The notes under the pieces are model-generated. The model was given only the letters and a program-made list of their open reading frames with translations. It made no database searches and had not been told where the DNA came from. This document shows positions 25,111-33,374 of a stretch of DNA of 64,000 bases, piece after piece (the stretch's first letter is position 1; each line of letters starts with the position of its first letter). The stretch lies in the NCBI GenBank assembly GCA_041690255.1, contig JAWLHU010000013.1, positions 181,110 through 245,109 on the forward strand. Reading direction: 5' to 3'. The translations under genes were made by a program, and so were the position numbers. The stretch comes from JAWLHU01 sp041690255. GTDB lineage: Bacteria; Bacillota; Sulfobacillia; Symbiobacteriales; Symbiobacteriaceae.

Positions 25111-26033
25111 CAGTCGCGGAGCCTCCTTCCGGTGAGGGCCATGAAGACATCTTCCATGGTTGCCTGGCGGGTCTTCAGATCGGAGAGCGGCAGGTTCCGC
25201 TCCTGGGCGTAAGCGGCGACGCCCATGAGGGTCGCCGGCGAGTTGGCGGTGTGGAGCAGAACCAGGCCGTCCTCGGACTTGACGCCGGTCACGCCGGCGA
25301 TCCGGGAGAGTTCGGCCAGGTCGACCGGAGCGCCGTTCAGGTCGAGCTCCAGAGCCGCTTCCGGCCCGTACTGCCGAATCAGCTCACGGGGCGTTCCCTC
25401 GGCCAGGATCTTGCCGTGATCCATGACCGCGACCCGGTCACAGAGCTTCTCGGCCTCCTCCATGTAGTGGGTCGACATGATGATCGACCGACCCTCCTCC
25501 TTCAGCCCGAGGATCACGTCCCAGAGGGCATGGCGGGCCTGGGGATCAAGGCCGGTGGTCGGCTCGTCAAGGAAGACGACCTCCGGGCGCCCCACCAGGG
25601 CCAGGGCGATCGCCAGGCGCTGCCGCTGCCCGCCGGAGAGGTCAAGACAGTAGGTCCGGGCCTTCTCCTCCAGGTTGAACTGGCGGAGCAGGTCGCCGAC
25701 CGGCATGGGGTCTGGGTAGAAGCTCGCGTAGAGCTGCAGCACCTCCAGCACCCGGGTCACCTCGGGCAGGCGAGCCGATTGCAGGGCGATCCCGATCCGC
25801 TCCCGCACCTGGCCGGTCTGTCGCAGGCTGTCGAATCCGCAAATACGGCAGGTCCCGCTGTCGGGGGCTCGCAGCCCCTCCATCATCTCAATGGCCGTGG
25901 TCTTGCCGGCACCGTTGGGACCCAGCAGGCCCAGGATCTCACCGGCGTGGACCTGCAGGCTGACGCCGTCGACCGCTGTGGTCTCACCGTACCGCTTGAC
26001 GAGGTTCTGGGCCTCGATCATGATGTTCCGCAT
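25110..26033 (-). CDS. ABC exporter ATP-binding protein
   Basis: A 307-aa ATPase of the DrrA/CcmA type. Walker A is GPNGAGKTT, the Q-loop region follows with IGIALQSARLPEV, the signature is LSGGQRQRLAIALAL, Walker B is VVFLDEPTTGLD, and the switch His lies in MSTHYMEEAE. The C-terminal 75 residues form the extra domain seen in exporters paired with ABC-2 permeases. Start ATG 26033 follows GGGAGG by eight bases. It is the second gene of the operon after the small membrane protein. Confidence 0.93.
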   Translation of the reverse strand: MRNIMIEAQNLVKRYGETTAVDGVSLQVHAGEILGLLGPNGAGKTTAIEMMEGLRAPDSGTCRICGFDSLRQTGQVRERIGIALQSARLPEVTRVLEVLQLYASFYPDPMPVGDLLRQFNLEEKARTYCLDLSGGQRQRLAIALALVGRPEVVFLDEPTTGLDPQARHALWDVILGLKEEGRSIIMSTHYMEEAEKLCDRVAVMDHGKILAEGTPRELIRQYGPEAALELDLNGAPVDLAELSRIAGVTGVKSEDGLVLLHTANSPATLMGVAAYAQERNLPLSDLKTRQATMEDVFMALTGRRLRD

Positions 26034-26036
26034 GCT

Positions 26037-26354
26037 TTATGCCTCCCGCTTCGGGTCACGGTAGTAGATCAGGAAGACCACACCGGCACCGATCATGTAG
26101 ATGGGGCCATAGCCGATGGGGAGGCCCAACTGGGCGGCCAGACCGGCGATGCCGGCCAGCAGGGACCAGACGCCGCCCATGCGCATGTTGCGCTGCTTCC
26201 GGCGGTCCGTCGTCCAAGGGGCGAGGAGCAGGATCAGACCAGAACCGATCGCCCAGAGGGGCCAGGTGATCGCATAGCCGGTCAACGAACTGAGCATGAG
26301 CGCACTCCCCGCCAGGATCATGGTAGCACCGCTCCAGAGTTGCTGCTTGGTCAT
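26037..26354 (-). CDS. Small four-helix membrane protein of the ABC exporter operon
   Basis: A 105-aa protein with hydrophobic stretches around residues 8-25, 29-45, 61-77 and 82-98 and a basic cytoplasmic loop (TTDRRKQRNMR). Its start ATG 26354 follows GGAGGA. It ends 3 bases before the ATPase start, so it is the promoter-proximal gene of the three-gene export operon. The family is not recognised; a small accessory or sensor subunit is plausible. The upstream spacer contains a GGGTGA/TCACCC dyad set. Confidence 0.7.
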   Translation of the reverse strand: MTKQQLWSGATMILAGSALMLSSLTGYAITWPLWAIGSGLILLLAPWTTDRRKQRNMRMGGVWSLLAGIAGLAAQLGLPIGYGPIYMIGAGVVFLIYYRDPKREA

Positions 26355-26392
26355 GGGTAGTTCCTCCGTTTGCTTCGCTTGCTTACAGGAAG

Positions 26393-26398
26393 AGCATA
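26393..26398 (-). promoter_or_regulatory. Candidate -10 box of the ABC export operon
   Basis: TATGCT reads on the minus strand about 38 bases upstream of ATG 26354. No good -35 box is seen, as expected if an activator binds the dyads at 26456-26486. Confidence 0.35.
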
Positions 26399-26455
26399 CC
26401 GTGACCCCCGAGCTGCCACCATCGCCAGGGTGGGCGGTTTTGGGTGGGCTCGTCC

Positions 26456-26486
26456 GGGTGAACCGCGGCGTCACCCATTCGGGTGA
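26456..26486. promoter_or_regulatory. Candidate operator: GGGTGA/TCACCC dyads
   Basis: GGGTGA (26456-26461), nine bases, TCACCC (26471-26476), four bases, GGGTGA (26481-26486). The last two form a perfect 6-bp dyad. The cluster lies between the response regulator gene and the operon it probably controls, 50-90 bases upstream of the -10 box. Confidence 0.4.
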
Positions 26487-26549
26487 GGCGCTCACCAAGT
26501 CGGGCGACACCGAAGGCCGGGGCGCCTTGCGCACCCCGGCCTCCACTGC

Positions 26550-27194
26550 CTACAGCGAGATCAGTCCCCGGGCCAACGCCCTCGTCACCGCTTCGGTGCG
26601 GTCCCGGACCCCCAGCTTCTGAAAGAGGTTGGAGATATGGGTCTTCACCGTGTTCTCGCTTATGTAGAGCGCTCCGGCAATCTCCTTGTTGGCGGACCCG
26701 GAAGCCATGAGCCGGAGGATCTCCAGCTCCCGATCCGTCAGTTGCTCCGCCGGCTCGGCCTTCACCGGGCCTCCCTGGCTGATCACCTGCATCAGCCTGG
26801 CGGCGATCTCGGGTGGGAGGAGCGACTTGCCCTCCGCCACGGTCTGAATCCCCCGGATCAGCTCCTCGGGCGGAGCGTCCTTCAGGAGATACCCCTTGGC
26901 ACCGGCCTGCAGCCCGCCCCAGATCAGCTCGTCGTCGTCATAGGTGGTCAAGACCAGGACCTCCACCTGGGGCCAGCGCCCCCGGATCTGCCGGGTCGCC
27001 TCCACGCCGTTCATTACCGGCATTTGCATGTCCATGAGGACAACATTGGGCTGGAGTTCGGCTACCTTCCCCACCGCCTCCTCGCCATTTCCGGCCTCCC
27101 CCACCACCACCAGGCCGGGGCTCTGCTTCAGGAAGGCGACCAGCCCGGCACGTACCACCCGGTGGTCATCGACCACCATGACGTTGATTGGCAT
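26550..27194 (-). CDS. NarL/LuxR-family response regulator
   Basis: A 214-aa two-component regulator. The receiver domain has the acidic pair VDDHR and the phosphoryl-accepting Asp in VLMDMQMP, plus the conserved Thr (LTTYDD) and Lys (GAKGYLLKD). The C-terminal LuxR helix-turn-helix is LTDRELEILRLMASG...YISENTVKTHISNLFQKLGVRDR in pattern. It lies two bases downstream of the kinase gene. The likely target is the ABC export operon immediately downstream, by analogy with LiaR and DesR systems. Confidence 0.94.
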   Translation of the reverse strand: MPINVMVVDDHRVVRAGLVAFLKQSPGLVVVGEAGNGEEAVGKVAELQPNVVLMDMQMPVMNGVEATRQIRGRWPQVEVLVLTTYDDDELIWGGLQAGAKGYLLKDAPPEELIRGIQTVAEGKSLLPPEIAARLMQVISQGGPVKAEPAEQLTDRELEILRLMASGSANKEIAGALYISENTVKTHISNLFQKLGVRDRTEAVTRALARGLISL

Positions 27195-27196
27195 GT

Positions 27197-28678
27197 CTAG
27201 ATACTCCCCTTGCGTGGAATTCGGGCGATCACCGAGCAGCCGGCACCCGGTGCTGTATCCAGGACCAGTTCGCCGCCGAGCAGGCGGGCACGGTCGGCCA
27301 TGGCCCTCAGGCCAAACCCGCCGCCGCCGGGCGCCCGCGCCCGTACCGGCTGCGCCTGGGGGTCGAAGCCGACGCCATCATCGGACACGGTCAGTTCGAC
27401 ACGATCAGGCAGGACCGCCAGGGTCACCTCCACCCGGCTGGCCCTAGCGTACTTGACGGCGTTGTGGATCGCCTCCTGGGCAACCCGCAGCAGGGCGGCC
27501 TCCACAGCGGGGGTCAGTGAGTCGGTGTCACCCGTGGCCGTAAACATGCCGTGCAGGGCCGCCCGACGGTCCAGGCTGGCCACCTCGTCGGCCAGGGCGC
27601 CGGCCAGCCCCTTTCCCTCCAGGGGGCGGGGACGCAGGTTCCAGACCGAGCGCCGGGCCTCCTGGAGGCTCTCCTTCGCCAGCGCTTCAGCGGTCTCCCG
27701 GTGAAAGCGGGCGGTCTCCTCGCTCGCCGCGGTCTGCATGGCACGCAGTTGCATAATGATCCCCATGAAGCCCTGGGCCAGCGTGTCGTGGATCTCCCGG
27801 GCCATGCGGTTCCGCTCCTCGGTGATCGCCAGGTCACGCAACTGGCGCTCGGCCTCGAACAGGCGGGCATTCTCCAGGGCGATCGCCACCTGCCCGGCGA
27901 TGGTCTGTACGGTGAAGAGGTCCTCGCTGTCGAAGGAGTCGGGCCGAAGACTCTGCACCACCAGGACGCCCAGCACTCGCTCGCCCAGCCGAATCGGGAC
28001 GGCCATCTCCACCCGGGCCGCCAGGTCATGGAGCAGGGGCGATGTGGCCGTACTGATCGCCCCGGTCCCCTGGCCCGCGGCGGCCATGGGCGGCGCCGCC
28101 GGGCCCGCTGCGGCGAAGGCCCGGCCCAAGGGGGGCTCCGCGACGCCGCGGGCGGCACATGCGGTGAGGACCAGGTGTTCGTCGTGCCTCTGCAGCACAG
28201 CCGCCAGGTCGTAGCCGAAGGTGCCGCGCATCACCCTCACCACGAAGTGGAGCAGCGCCTCGGGCTCCAGCACCGATGCGACCTGCTGGCTGACCTGCCC
28301 CACCGCCCGGAGCTGGTCCGCCTTGCGGGCCAGGGCTGCCGTGCGGGCGGCGACCTGCTCCTCCAGGGTGCGGGTGACGCTGTCCAGCCGGTCAGCAAGG
28401 CCTGTCATGAGATCCGCCACCCTGGCCCAGTCAGAGCCGGGCTCCAGGACCGCCCGGGCCTTCAGCTCTCCCGCCTCCAGCCTCTCGACCAGGGCGAAGA
28501 GCTCCTTCAGCGGCTGGACGGCCGTGGCAGCAACCGGGAAGGCGACAAGGGGAACCAGCAGGAGGCCCAGTGCGGCGGTCCAAGGTGCCAGTTCGAGCAG
28601 CGGCAGGAGCAGGAAGGGCGCACCGGCCGCAGCGCACAGGAGGATGAAGAGCCGCCGGCGTTGCCGGACATGATCCAT
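27197..28678 (-). CDS. Sensor histidine kinase (NarX/DesK type) with GAF domain
   Basis: A 493-aa kinase. Two hydrophobic segments (about residues 9-25 and 33-52) flank a very short external loop, so the signal is likely sensed in or at the membrane or in the cytoplasm. A HAMP-like segment and coiled coil (to about 135) lead to a GAF domain (about 140-285), a HisKA_3 domain with phospho-His in AREIHDTLAQG, and a HATPase domain (AVKYARASRVEV, DDGVGFDP, GFGLRAMADRA). Start ATG 28678 follows GAGGGGG. It is cotranscribed with the response regulator. Confidence 0.93.
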   Translation of the reverse strand: MDHVRQRRRLFILLCAAAGAPFLLLPLLELAPWTAALGLLLVPLVAFPVAATAVQPLKELFALVERLEAGELKARAVLEPGSDWARVADLMTGLADRLDSVTRTLEEQVAARTAALARKADQLRAVGQVSQQVASVLEPEALLHFVVRVMRGTFGYDLAAVLQRHDEHLVLTACAARGVAEPPLGRAFAAAGPAAPPMAAAGQGTGAISTATSPLLHDLAARVEMAVPIRLGERVLGVLVVQSLRPDSFDSEDLFTVQTIAGQVAIALENARLFEAERQLRDLAITEERNRMAREIHDTLAQGFMGIIMQLRAMQTAASEETARFHRETAEALAKESLQEARRSVWNLRPRPLEGKGLAGALADEVASLDRRAALHGMFTATGDTDSLTPAVEAALLRVAQEAIHNAVKYARASRVEVTLAVLPDRVELTVSDDGVGFDPQAQPVRARAPGGGGFGLRAMADRARLLGGELVLDTAPGAGCSVIARIPRKGSI

Positions 28679-28822
28679 AGCGGAACCCCCTCTGCCCGGG
28701 GAATTGGTGCTTCGCCTACAGCAGTTCGGGGTCGGGGGACAGAATCCCTGTGCGGTGGGCTCCTGGAGGCTCTCTGCGACCCGCGCCGGTGCGCCAGCGT
28801 CCTATGAAAGTGGGGGGAGCGT

Positions 28823-29710
28823 ATGAGAACGGTCATTCACCTTGTACGGCATGGGGTCACCGACTGGAACAACGAGGGCAGGGTGCAGGGGCGATCTGAT
28901 CTCCCGCTGACGGCAGAGGGGGTACGGCAGGCTCAGGCGGTGGCCGAGCGGCTTGCGGCTGAAGGGTGGGATGCGATCTACAGCAGTCCCTTGAAGAGAG
29001 CCGCTCAGACTGCGGGGATCATTGCACGGCGGATGGGGCACAGCCAGGTGGTGACCGACGTCCGCCTCGTCGAGCGGGAGATGGGGGCCGCCGAGGGCAT
29101 GTACGATATGGACCTGCCGATGCTGTGGCCCGGCGTTCCCTGGGACGCCATTCCCGGAATGGAGCCCCGCCCCGCGGTGGCGGCCCGGGCCCACGAGGCG
29201 CTCAGGGAAATCGCCGGCCGGCATGCAGGTGGGCGGGTGATCTGCGTCTCTCACGGCAGTCTGATCCGGGCCTTTCTCCGGTCGATCGTCCCGCCAGGGA
29301 CAGAGCCGGCCGAGGGCGTGGCACTGCGCAACGTCGCCGTTACAGCTGTCTGCCACGACGGGACTCACTTTCGTCAAGAAGGGGAACCCGACCACCGCCA
29401 CATTCTGCGGGAGGGAATCGAGTACACCGGCGAAAAGGGCCGGCTTTCCGCAGAGGAGTTGATACCGCTCTTGCCTGAACATCTGCGAGGCGCCCCCGGA
29501 CTGGAGCCCGTGATCTGGCGTGCGACAGCGGTCGAGTCCGCCTGGGACGGCGATACCCTGGTTGGCTTTGCGCGGGCGTTTACGGACGGGATCGGTTTTG
29601 GCTGTATCGACCTGGCGGTCGCACGTCCCGGCTATGACCAGGTCATAGGTGTGCTCATTGCCCGGCTGAAGCAGCGGTACCCAACCGTCCCGTTCACTCT
29701 ACTCACGTGA
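28823..29710 (+). CDS. Histidine phosphatase fused to a GNAT-like domain
   Basis: A 295-aa protein. Residues 1 to about 185 are a phosphoglycerate-mutase-family phosphatase: the phospho-acceptor His is in LVRHG (residue 10), the second Arg/Glu set follows (LKRAAQT, VEREMG), and the second catalytic His is in VSHGSLIRA. The last 85 residues read SAEELIPLLPEHL...SAWDGDTLVGFARAFTDG...IDLAVARPGYDQVIG, which matches the core of GNAT acetyltransferases but lacks the usual R/Q-x-x-G-x-G/A acetyl-CoA loop. So the second domain may bind but not catalyse, or has diverged. ATG 28823 follows GGGGGGAG. It is divergent from the sensor kinase gene. Confidence 0.8.
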   Translation: MRTVIHLVRHGVTDWNNEGRVQGRSDLPLTAEGVRQAQAVAERLAAEGWDAIYSSPLKRAAQTAGIIARRMGHSQVVTDVRLVEREMGAAEGMYDMDLPMLWPGVPWDAIPGMEPRPAVAARAHEALREIAGRHAGGRVICVSHGSLIRAFLRSIVPPGTEPAEGVALRNVAVTAVCHDGTHFRQEGEPDHRHILREGIEYTGEKGRLSAEELIPLLPEHLRGAPGLEPVIWRATAVESAWDGDTLVGFARAFTDGIGFGCIDLAVARPGYDQVIGVLIARLKQRYPTVPFTLLT

Positions 29711-29804
29711 CCCGTCCGGTCTTGTCTGGGACCCTCTGGCACCGCCTGGGGCCATCTGGCGTTCGTCTGGGGGATTGACGGGCCGCTTCGCCCGCAGGGT
29801 GCGA

Positions 29805-29834
29805 AAAGAGGAAGTGCTTCATGCACTTCCCCTT
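29805..29834. terminator. Terminator after the tRNA operon, also for the phosphatase gene
   Basis: GGAAGTGC (29810-29817) pairs with GCACTTCC (29823-29830). The minus strand continues TCTTTT and the plus strand CCTTTTC, so it can act in both directions. Confidence 0.8.
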
Positions 29835-29844
29835 TTCTACGCTC

Positions 29845-29919
29845 TGGTGGACCGCGAAGGACTCGAACCTTCAACCTGTCGATTAAGAGTCGAATGCTCT
29901 ACCATTGAGCTAGCGGTCC
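29845..29919 (-). tRNA. tRNA-Lys(CTT), copy 1
   Basis: All four arms fold, with the acceptor stem GGACCGC/GCGGTCC, anticodon loop CTCTTAA and encoded CCA. The top pair of the anticodon stem is a T27-C43 mismatch and the D loop is one base shorter than in copy 2. Length 75. Confidence 0.93.
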
Positions 29920-29923
29920 GTCA

Positions 29924-30014
29924 TGGCGGAGAGAGAGGGATTTGAACCCTCGCGGGACTTGCGCCCCCTACAGCTTTAGCAAAGCCGCCCCTTCAGCCAC
30001 TTGGGTATCTCTCC
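29924..30014 (-). tRNA. tRNA-Ser(GCT), copy 1
   Basis: A class II tRNA of 91 bases with a long variable arm, acceptor GGAGAGA/TCTCTCC, anticodon loop TTGCTAA and encoded CCA. It is identical to copy 2. Confidence 0.95.
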
Positions 30015-30158
30015 AAAGCTTCCATCCACCGTAGCGGCAGGAGTTACTATACCACGCCTGACGCCGGAAACGCAACAGCCTCATACGCAAAACTTATTGC
30101 CAGGAAAACCAGTCGGCGCAAGTGAAAAGCGCCCCGATTGCCGAGGCGCCGATCAAGC

Positions 30159-30234
30159 TGGTGGACCGCGAAGGACTCGAACCTTCAACCGTCCGATTAA
30201 GAGTCGGATGCTCTGCCAGTTGAGCTAGCGGTCC
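30159..30234 (-). tRNA. tRNA-Lys(CTT), copy 2
   Basis: A regular 76-base tRNA with acceptor GGACCGC/GCGGTCC, perfect anticodon stem TCCGA/TCGGA around CTCTTAA, and encoded CCA. Confidence 0.95.
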
Positions 30235-30266
30235 ATCTGCACCGTGCCACCAGAACACGGCGCATT

Positions 30267-30357
30267 TGGCGGAGAGAGAGGGATTTGAACCCTCGCGGGA
30301 CTTGCGCCCCCTACAGCTTTAGCAAAGCCGCCCCTTCAGCCACTTGGGTATCTCTCC
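30267..30357 (-). tRNA. tRNA-Ser(GCT), copy 2
   Basis: It is identical over 91 bases to the copy at 29924-30014 and is the first tRNA transcribed from the promoter at 30398-30426. Confidence 0.95.
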
Positions 30358-30397
30358 GGGCTGACGGATTGCACCGCCTCATCGGCGGGCAAGGGAT

Positions 30398-30426
30398 ACT
30401 ATATCATGTCCGCGAACTGTGCGCAA
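30398..30426 (-). promoter_or_regulatory. Sigma-A promoter of the tRNA operon
   Basis: On the minus strand TTGCGC (30426-30421), 17-base spacer, TATAGT (30403-30398). It sits 41 bases upstream of the first tRNA-Ser. Confidence 0.7.
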
Positions 30427-30531
30427 CCGTTATCCTGCGGTTTTCGCGGCGGAAATCATACCCGCAATCGCCAGAACTATTTTCGCAGGAATGGCGCCCC
30501 CGCCCGGAGCGGAGCGGAGGCGCTCATGTGA

Positions 30532-31944
30532 TCAGCAGGTAAGACGGGCCAGCGTCTCCGCCCGCCCCAACACAGCCAGGGTCTCAAAGATCGGCGGCGT
30601 CACCGTGCGTCCGCTCACCGCCAGCCGAATCGGCATGAAGAGCGCACCCGGCTTCAGCCCAAGCTCTGCGGCGAGACCCCGCAGCGCCGGCTCAATCGCC
30701 TCCACACTCCACTCCCCCAGGCCGGCGAGCCGCTCACGGGCAGCGGCGCAGGCCGCTCGGTCAATCGGTTCCGCCGGTGCCGCGGGCGGCCGGAAGAAGA
30801 AGTCAACGAGGTCCGGCGCCTCGTCCAGCCGCTTCAGCCGCTCACGGACCAGCGGGAGGACCGTCTCCACTCTGGCGAGGGTCGGCGCATCGGGGACCAG
30901 ATCGACCAGCCCCGCACTGGCCAGTACCGGCAGAAGCCGCTGCGCCAGGTCGGCGGTGGCCATCGCCCTGATATGCTGACCGTTCAGCCAGTCCAGCTTC
31001 TGCAGGTCAAAGACGGCGTTGGCCGGGGTGCACCGCTCGACCGAGAACGCCTCCACCAGGTCGGGGAAGGTGAAGATCTCGCGGTTATCCCCCGGGTTCC
31101 AGCCCTGCAGGGCCAGGAAGTTGACCATGGCCTCCGGCAGGTACCCCATCTGCCGGAACTCGCCCACATAGACGGCACCCCGCCGCTTGGAGATCTTCGT
31201 CCGGTCCGGGTTGAGCTGCAGGTTGAGATGGCCGAACCGGGGCGGCTCCCAGCCCAGCGCCTGGTACACCGCCAACTGTGGGAAGGTGTTGGAGATGTGC
31301 TCATTGCCCCGGAGCACATGGCTGATCGCCATCAGATGATCATCGATCACAGTGGCGAAGTTATAGGTGGGCATCCCGTCACCTTTCATGATGATGAAGT
31401 CGCCCAGCACCCCCACCTCGGACCGGATCTCCCCGCGAATTATGTCGATGAAGGCAAGCGCCCGATCTGGGGCCCGCAGCCGGATGACGGGGTTGGGGAC
31501 GGTGCGAGCCTTCTCCGCACGCCCGGCTTCGGTCAGATGCAGGCAGCGCCCACCGTAACGGGGTGGCTGCCCGGCGGCCGCCTGAGCAGCCCGCTCCGCC
31601 TCCAGCTCCTCCTCGGTGCAGTAGCAGGGGTAGGCGTGGCCAGATGCCAGCAGGTCAGCCGCATAGCGGCGATAGAGGTCCAGCCGCTCGCTCTGCCGGT
31701 AGGGTCCGTATGGGCCGCCCGCGTCCGGCCCCTCGTCCCAGGTGAGCCCGAGCCAGCGAAGCCCCTCCAGCACCCCCTCCTCCGACTCCCGAGTCGAACG
31801 GCGGCGGTCGGTATCATCAATGCGCAGGACCAGGACACCCCCTTGCTGGCGGGCAAAGAGCAGATTGAAGAGCGCTGTCCGACCGGTGCCCACGTGACAA
31901 TGGCCCGTTGGGCTGGGGGCGATCCGTACACGAATGCCAGCCAT
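30532..31944 (-). CDS. gltX: Glutamyl-tRNA synthetase
   Basis: A 470-aa class I synthetase charging tRNA-Glu (and tRNA-Gln when GatCAB is used). The HIGH-type motif is HCHVG (15-19) in RIAPSPTG..., and the KMSKS-type motif is KISKRRG near residue 245. LRIDDTDRRRS and GDFIIMKGDGMPTYNFA are conserved around the active site. The C-terminal anticodon-binding part is complete. ATG 31944 follows AAGGAGGA; the longer frame reading back into the leader is not real because that region is a T-box. The gene lies just downstream of hisC but has its own promoter and leader. Confidence 0.97.
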   Translation of the reverse strand: MAGIRVRIAPSPTGHCHVGTGRTALFNLLFARQQGGVLVLRIDDTDRRRSTRESEEGVLEGLRWLGLTWDEGPDAGGPYGPYRQSERLDLYRRYAADLLASGHAYPCYCTEEELEAERAAQAAAGQPPRYGGRCLHLTEAGRAEKARTVPNPVIRLRAPDRALAFIDIIRGEIRSEVGVLGDFIIMKGDGMPTYNFATVIDDHLMAISHVLRGNEHISNTFPQLAVYQALGWEPPRFGHLNLQLNPDRTKISKRRGAVYVGEFRQMGYLPEAMVNFLALQGWNPGDNREIFTFPDLVEAFSVERCTPANAVFDLQKLDWLNGQHIRAMATADLAQRLLPVLASAGLVDLVPDAPTLARVETVLPLVRERLKRLDEAPDLVDFFFRPPAAPAEPIDRAACAAARERLAGLGEWSVEAIEPALRGLAAELGLKPGALFMPIRLAVSGRTVTPPIFETLAVLGRAETLARLTC

Positions 31945-31971
31945 AGGGATCCTCCTTCGCTTTTCGGATAA

Positions 31972-32232
31972 GCAAAAAAACTCCCGTCCCCTGGCAAAGG
32001 GACGGGAGCTACTCCCGCGGTACCACCCTTGTTGACCTTGCGGTCCACTCACTCTGGGCGCCAACACGCCCGCTCCCTGTAACGGGGGATGCCGTCCCCA
32101 TCTACCGGCTGGACCGGTTCGACGGGCCGCTCCGGGACCTGTTTCAACGGGCGCAGCACCGACTTGCACCAGACGTCGGCTCTCTGTGGCTTGCGTATCC
32201 GCCTACTTACTTCCCATCAATGCGTTTGATTA
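31972..32232 (-). promoter_or_regulatory. T-box riboswitch (Glu) controlling gltX
   Basis: The 260-base leader contains the T-box sequence AAGGGTGGTACCGCGG (32030-32015), followed by the terminator stem CTCCCGTCCC/GGGACGGGAG (32008-31981) and seven T residues. Stem I carries the AGAGAG and GGTGCAAG elements (around 32194 and 32175). A GAA triplet at 32155-32153 on the 3' side of stem I is a candidate Glu specifier. Uncharged tRNA-Glu would bind and prevent termination. Confidence 0.92.
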
Positions 32233-32238
32233 GGGCAA

Positions 32239-32267
32239 AGCTTACATCGGTTCGCAGGCGGCGTCAA
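32239..32267 (-). promoter_or_regulatory. Sigma-A promoter of the T-box-gltX transcript
   Basis: On the minus strand TTGACG (32267-32262), 17-base spacer, TAAGCT (32244-32239). It lies just beyond the hisC stop, so gltX has a promoter independent of the his operon. Confidence 0.7.
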
Positions 32268-32284
32268 GTGTGAAGTTTGTCGAA

Positions 32285-33367
32285 TCAGGCCAGAACCCGC
32301 TCCAGGGCGGCCACGAAGCGCTGATTCTCCTCGGCCGTCCCCACGGTTACCCGCAGGTGTGTCGGCAGGCCAAAGGAGCCGCAGGGGCGCAGTAGGACGC
32401 CCTCGCGGAGCATCCTGTCGAAGACCTCCACAGCAGGGCGGGCGACATCGAACAGGACAAAGTTTGCCTCGCTCCTCACGTAAGGGAGGCCGAGCCTGTC
32501 GAAGGCGGCATAGAGGTAGGCCTTCCCGTCCCGGGTGAGGGCGCGGGTCCGCTCCAGATGCTCCGTATCGTCCAGGGCGGCCAGGCCGGCGGCTACCGCG
32601 AGGTTGTTGACGCTGAACGGATCCCGGGCGGTGTAGATGGGGGCGAGCAGTTCGGGCCGCATCACCCCGTAGCCGAGGCGGAAGCCGGCCATGCCGTAGA
32701 TCTTGCTGAAGGTGCGGGTGACGACAACATTCGCGTATTCCAGCAGCAGCGCCCGGCTGTCGAACTCTGTCTCATCGAACTCCCGATAGGCTTCATCCAC
32801 CACGACGATGCAGTCCGCCGGCACCTCGGGCAGCACGGCCCGCAAGGCCTCCTCGGCAAAGACCGCCCCGGTCGGGTTGTTCGGCCGGCAGAGGAAGAGC
32901 ATCTTCGCCCCGGACTCGATCGTGGCGACGACCATCGCCTCGAGGTCCATGGTCTGCTCCTTGAGCGGCACCCGAATGATGCGGGTGCCCATCAACTCGC
33001 CCACCAGGGGGTAGCCGGAGAAGGAGGGATCGGGCACGACGATCGCATCGCCCGGCTCCAGATAGACCTCCGCCAGCAGGCGGAAGACCTCGTCGGAGCC
33101 GTTGCCGACGAGGAAGTGATCAGCCGGCAGCTCCCAGAGGCGGGCCAGCCGCTCCCGCAGCGCCCGGGATGAACCCTCGGGGTAGGTGTGGACCTGGGCC
33201 ATGGCGGCCGCCGCCGCCGCCACCGCCCTGGGCGACGGGCCCAGCGGGTTCTCGTTCTGGTTCAGCTTGACCAGGTCGACCGCGCCGTACTCGCGCTGGA
33301 CCTCTTCGATCGTCTTGCCGGGCACATACGGCTTCATGGTCTGAATGGCGGGGCGAATACGTGGCAT
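32285..33367 (-). CDS. hisC: Histidinol-phosphate aminotransferase
   Basis: A 360-aa PLP enzyme transferring an amino group from glutamate to imidazole-acetol phosphate. Key motifs are LNQNENPLGPSP, NGSDEV, RPNNPTG, DEAYREF and the PLP lysine in TFSKIYGMAGFRLGYG. ATG 33367 with AAGGAG upstream is chosen; an in-frame extension into hisIE is rejected. It is the last gene of the his operon, eight bases after hisIE. Confidence 0.96.
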   Translation of the reverse strand: MPRIRPAIQTMKPYVPGKTIEEVQREYGAVDLVKLNQNENPLGPSPRAVAAAAAAMAQVHTYPEGSSRALRERLARLWELPADHFLVGNGSDEVFRLLAEVYLEPGDAIVVPDPSFSGYPLVGELMGTRIIRVPLKEQTMDLEAMVVATIESGAKMLFLCRPNNPTGAVFAEEALRAVLPEVPADCIVVVDEAYREFDETEFDSRALLLEYANVVVTRTFSKIYGMAGFRLGYGVMRPELLAPIYTARDPFSVNNLAVAAGLAALDDTEHLERTRALTRDGKAYLYAAFDRLGLPYVRSEANFVLFDVARPAVEVFDRMLREGVLLRPCGSFGLPTHLRVTVGTAEENQRFVAALERVLA

Positions 33368-33374
33368 GATGCGC

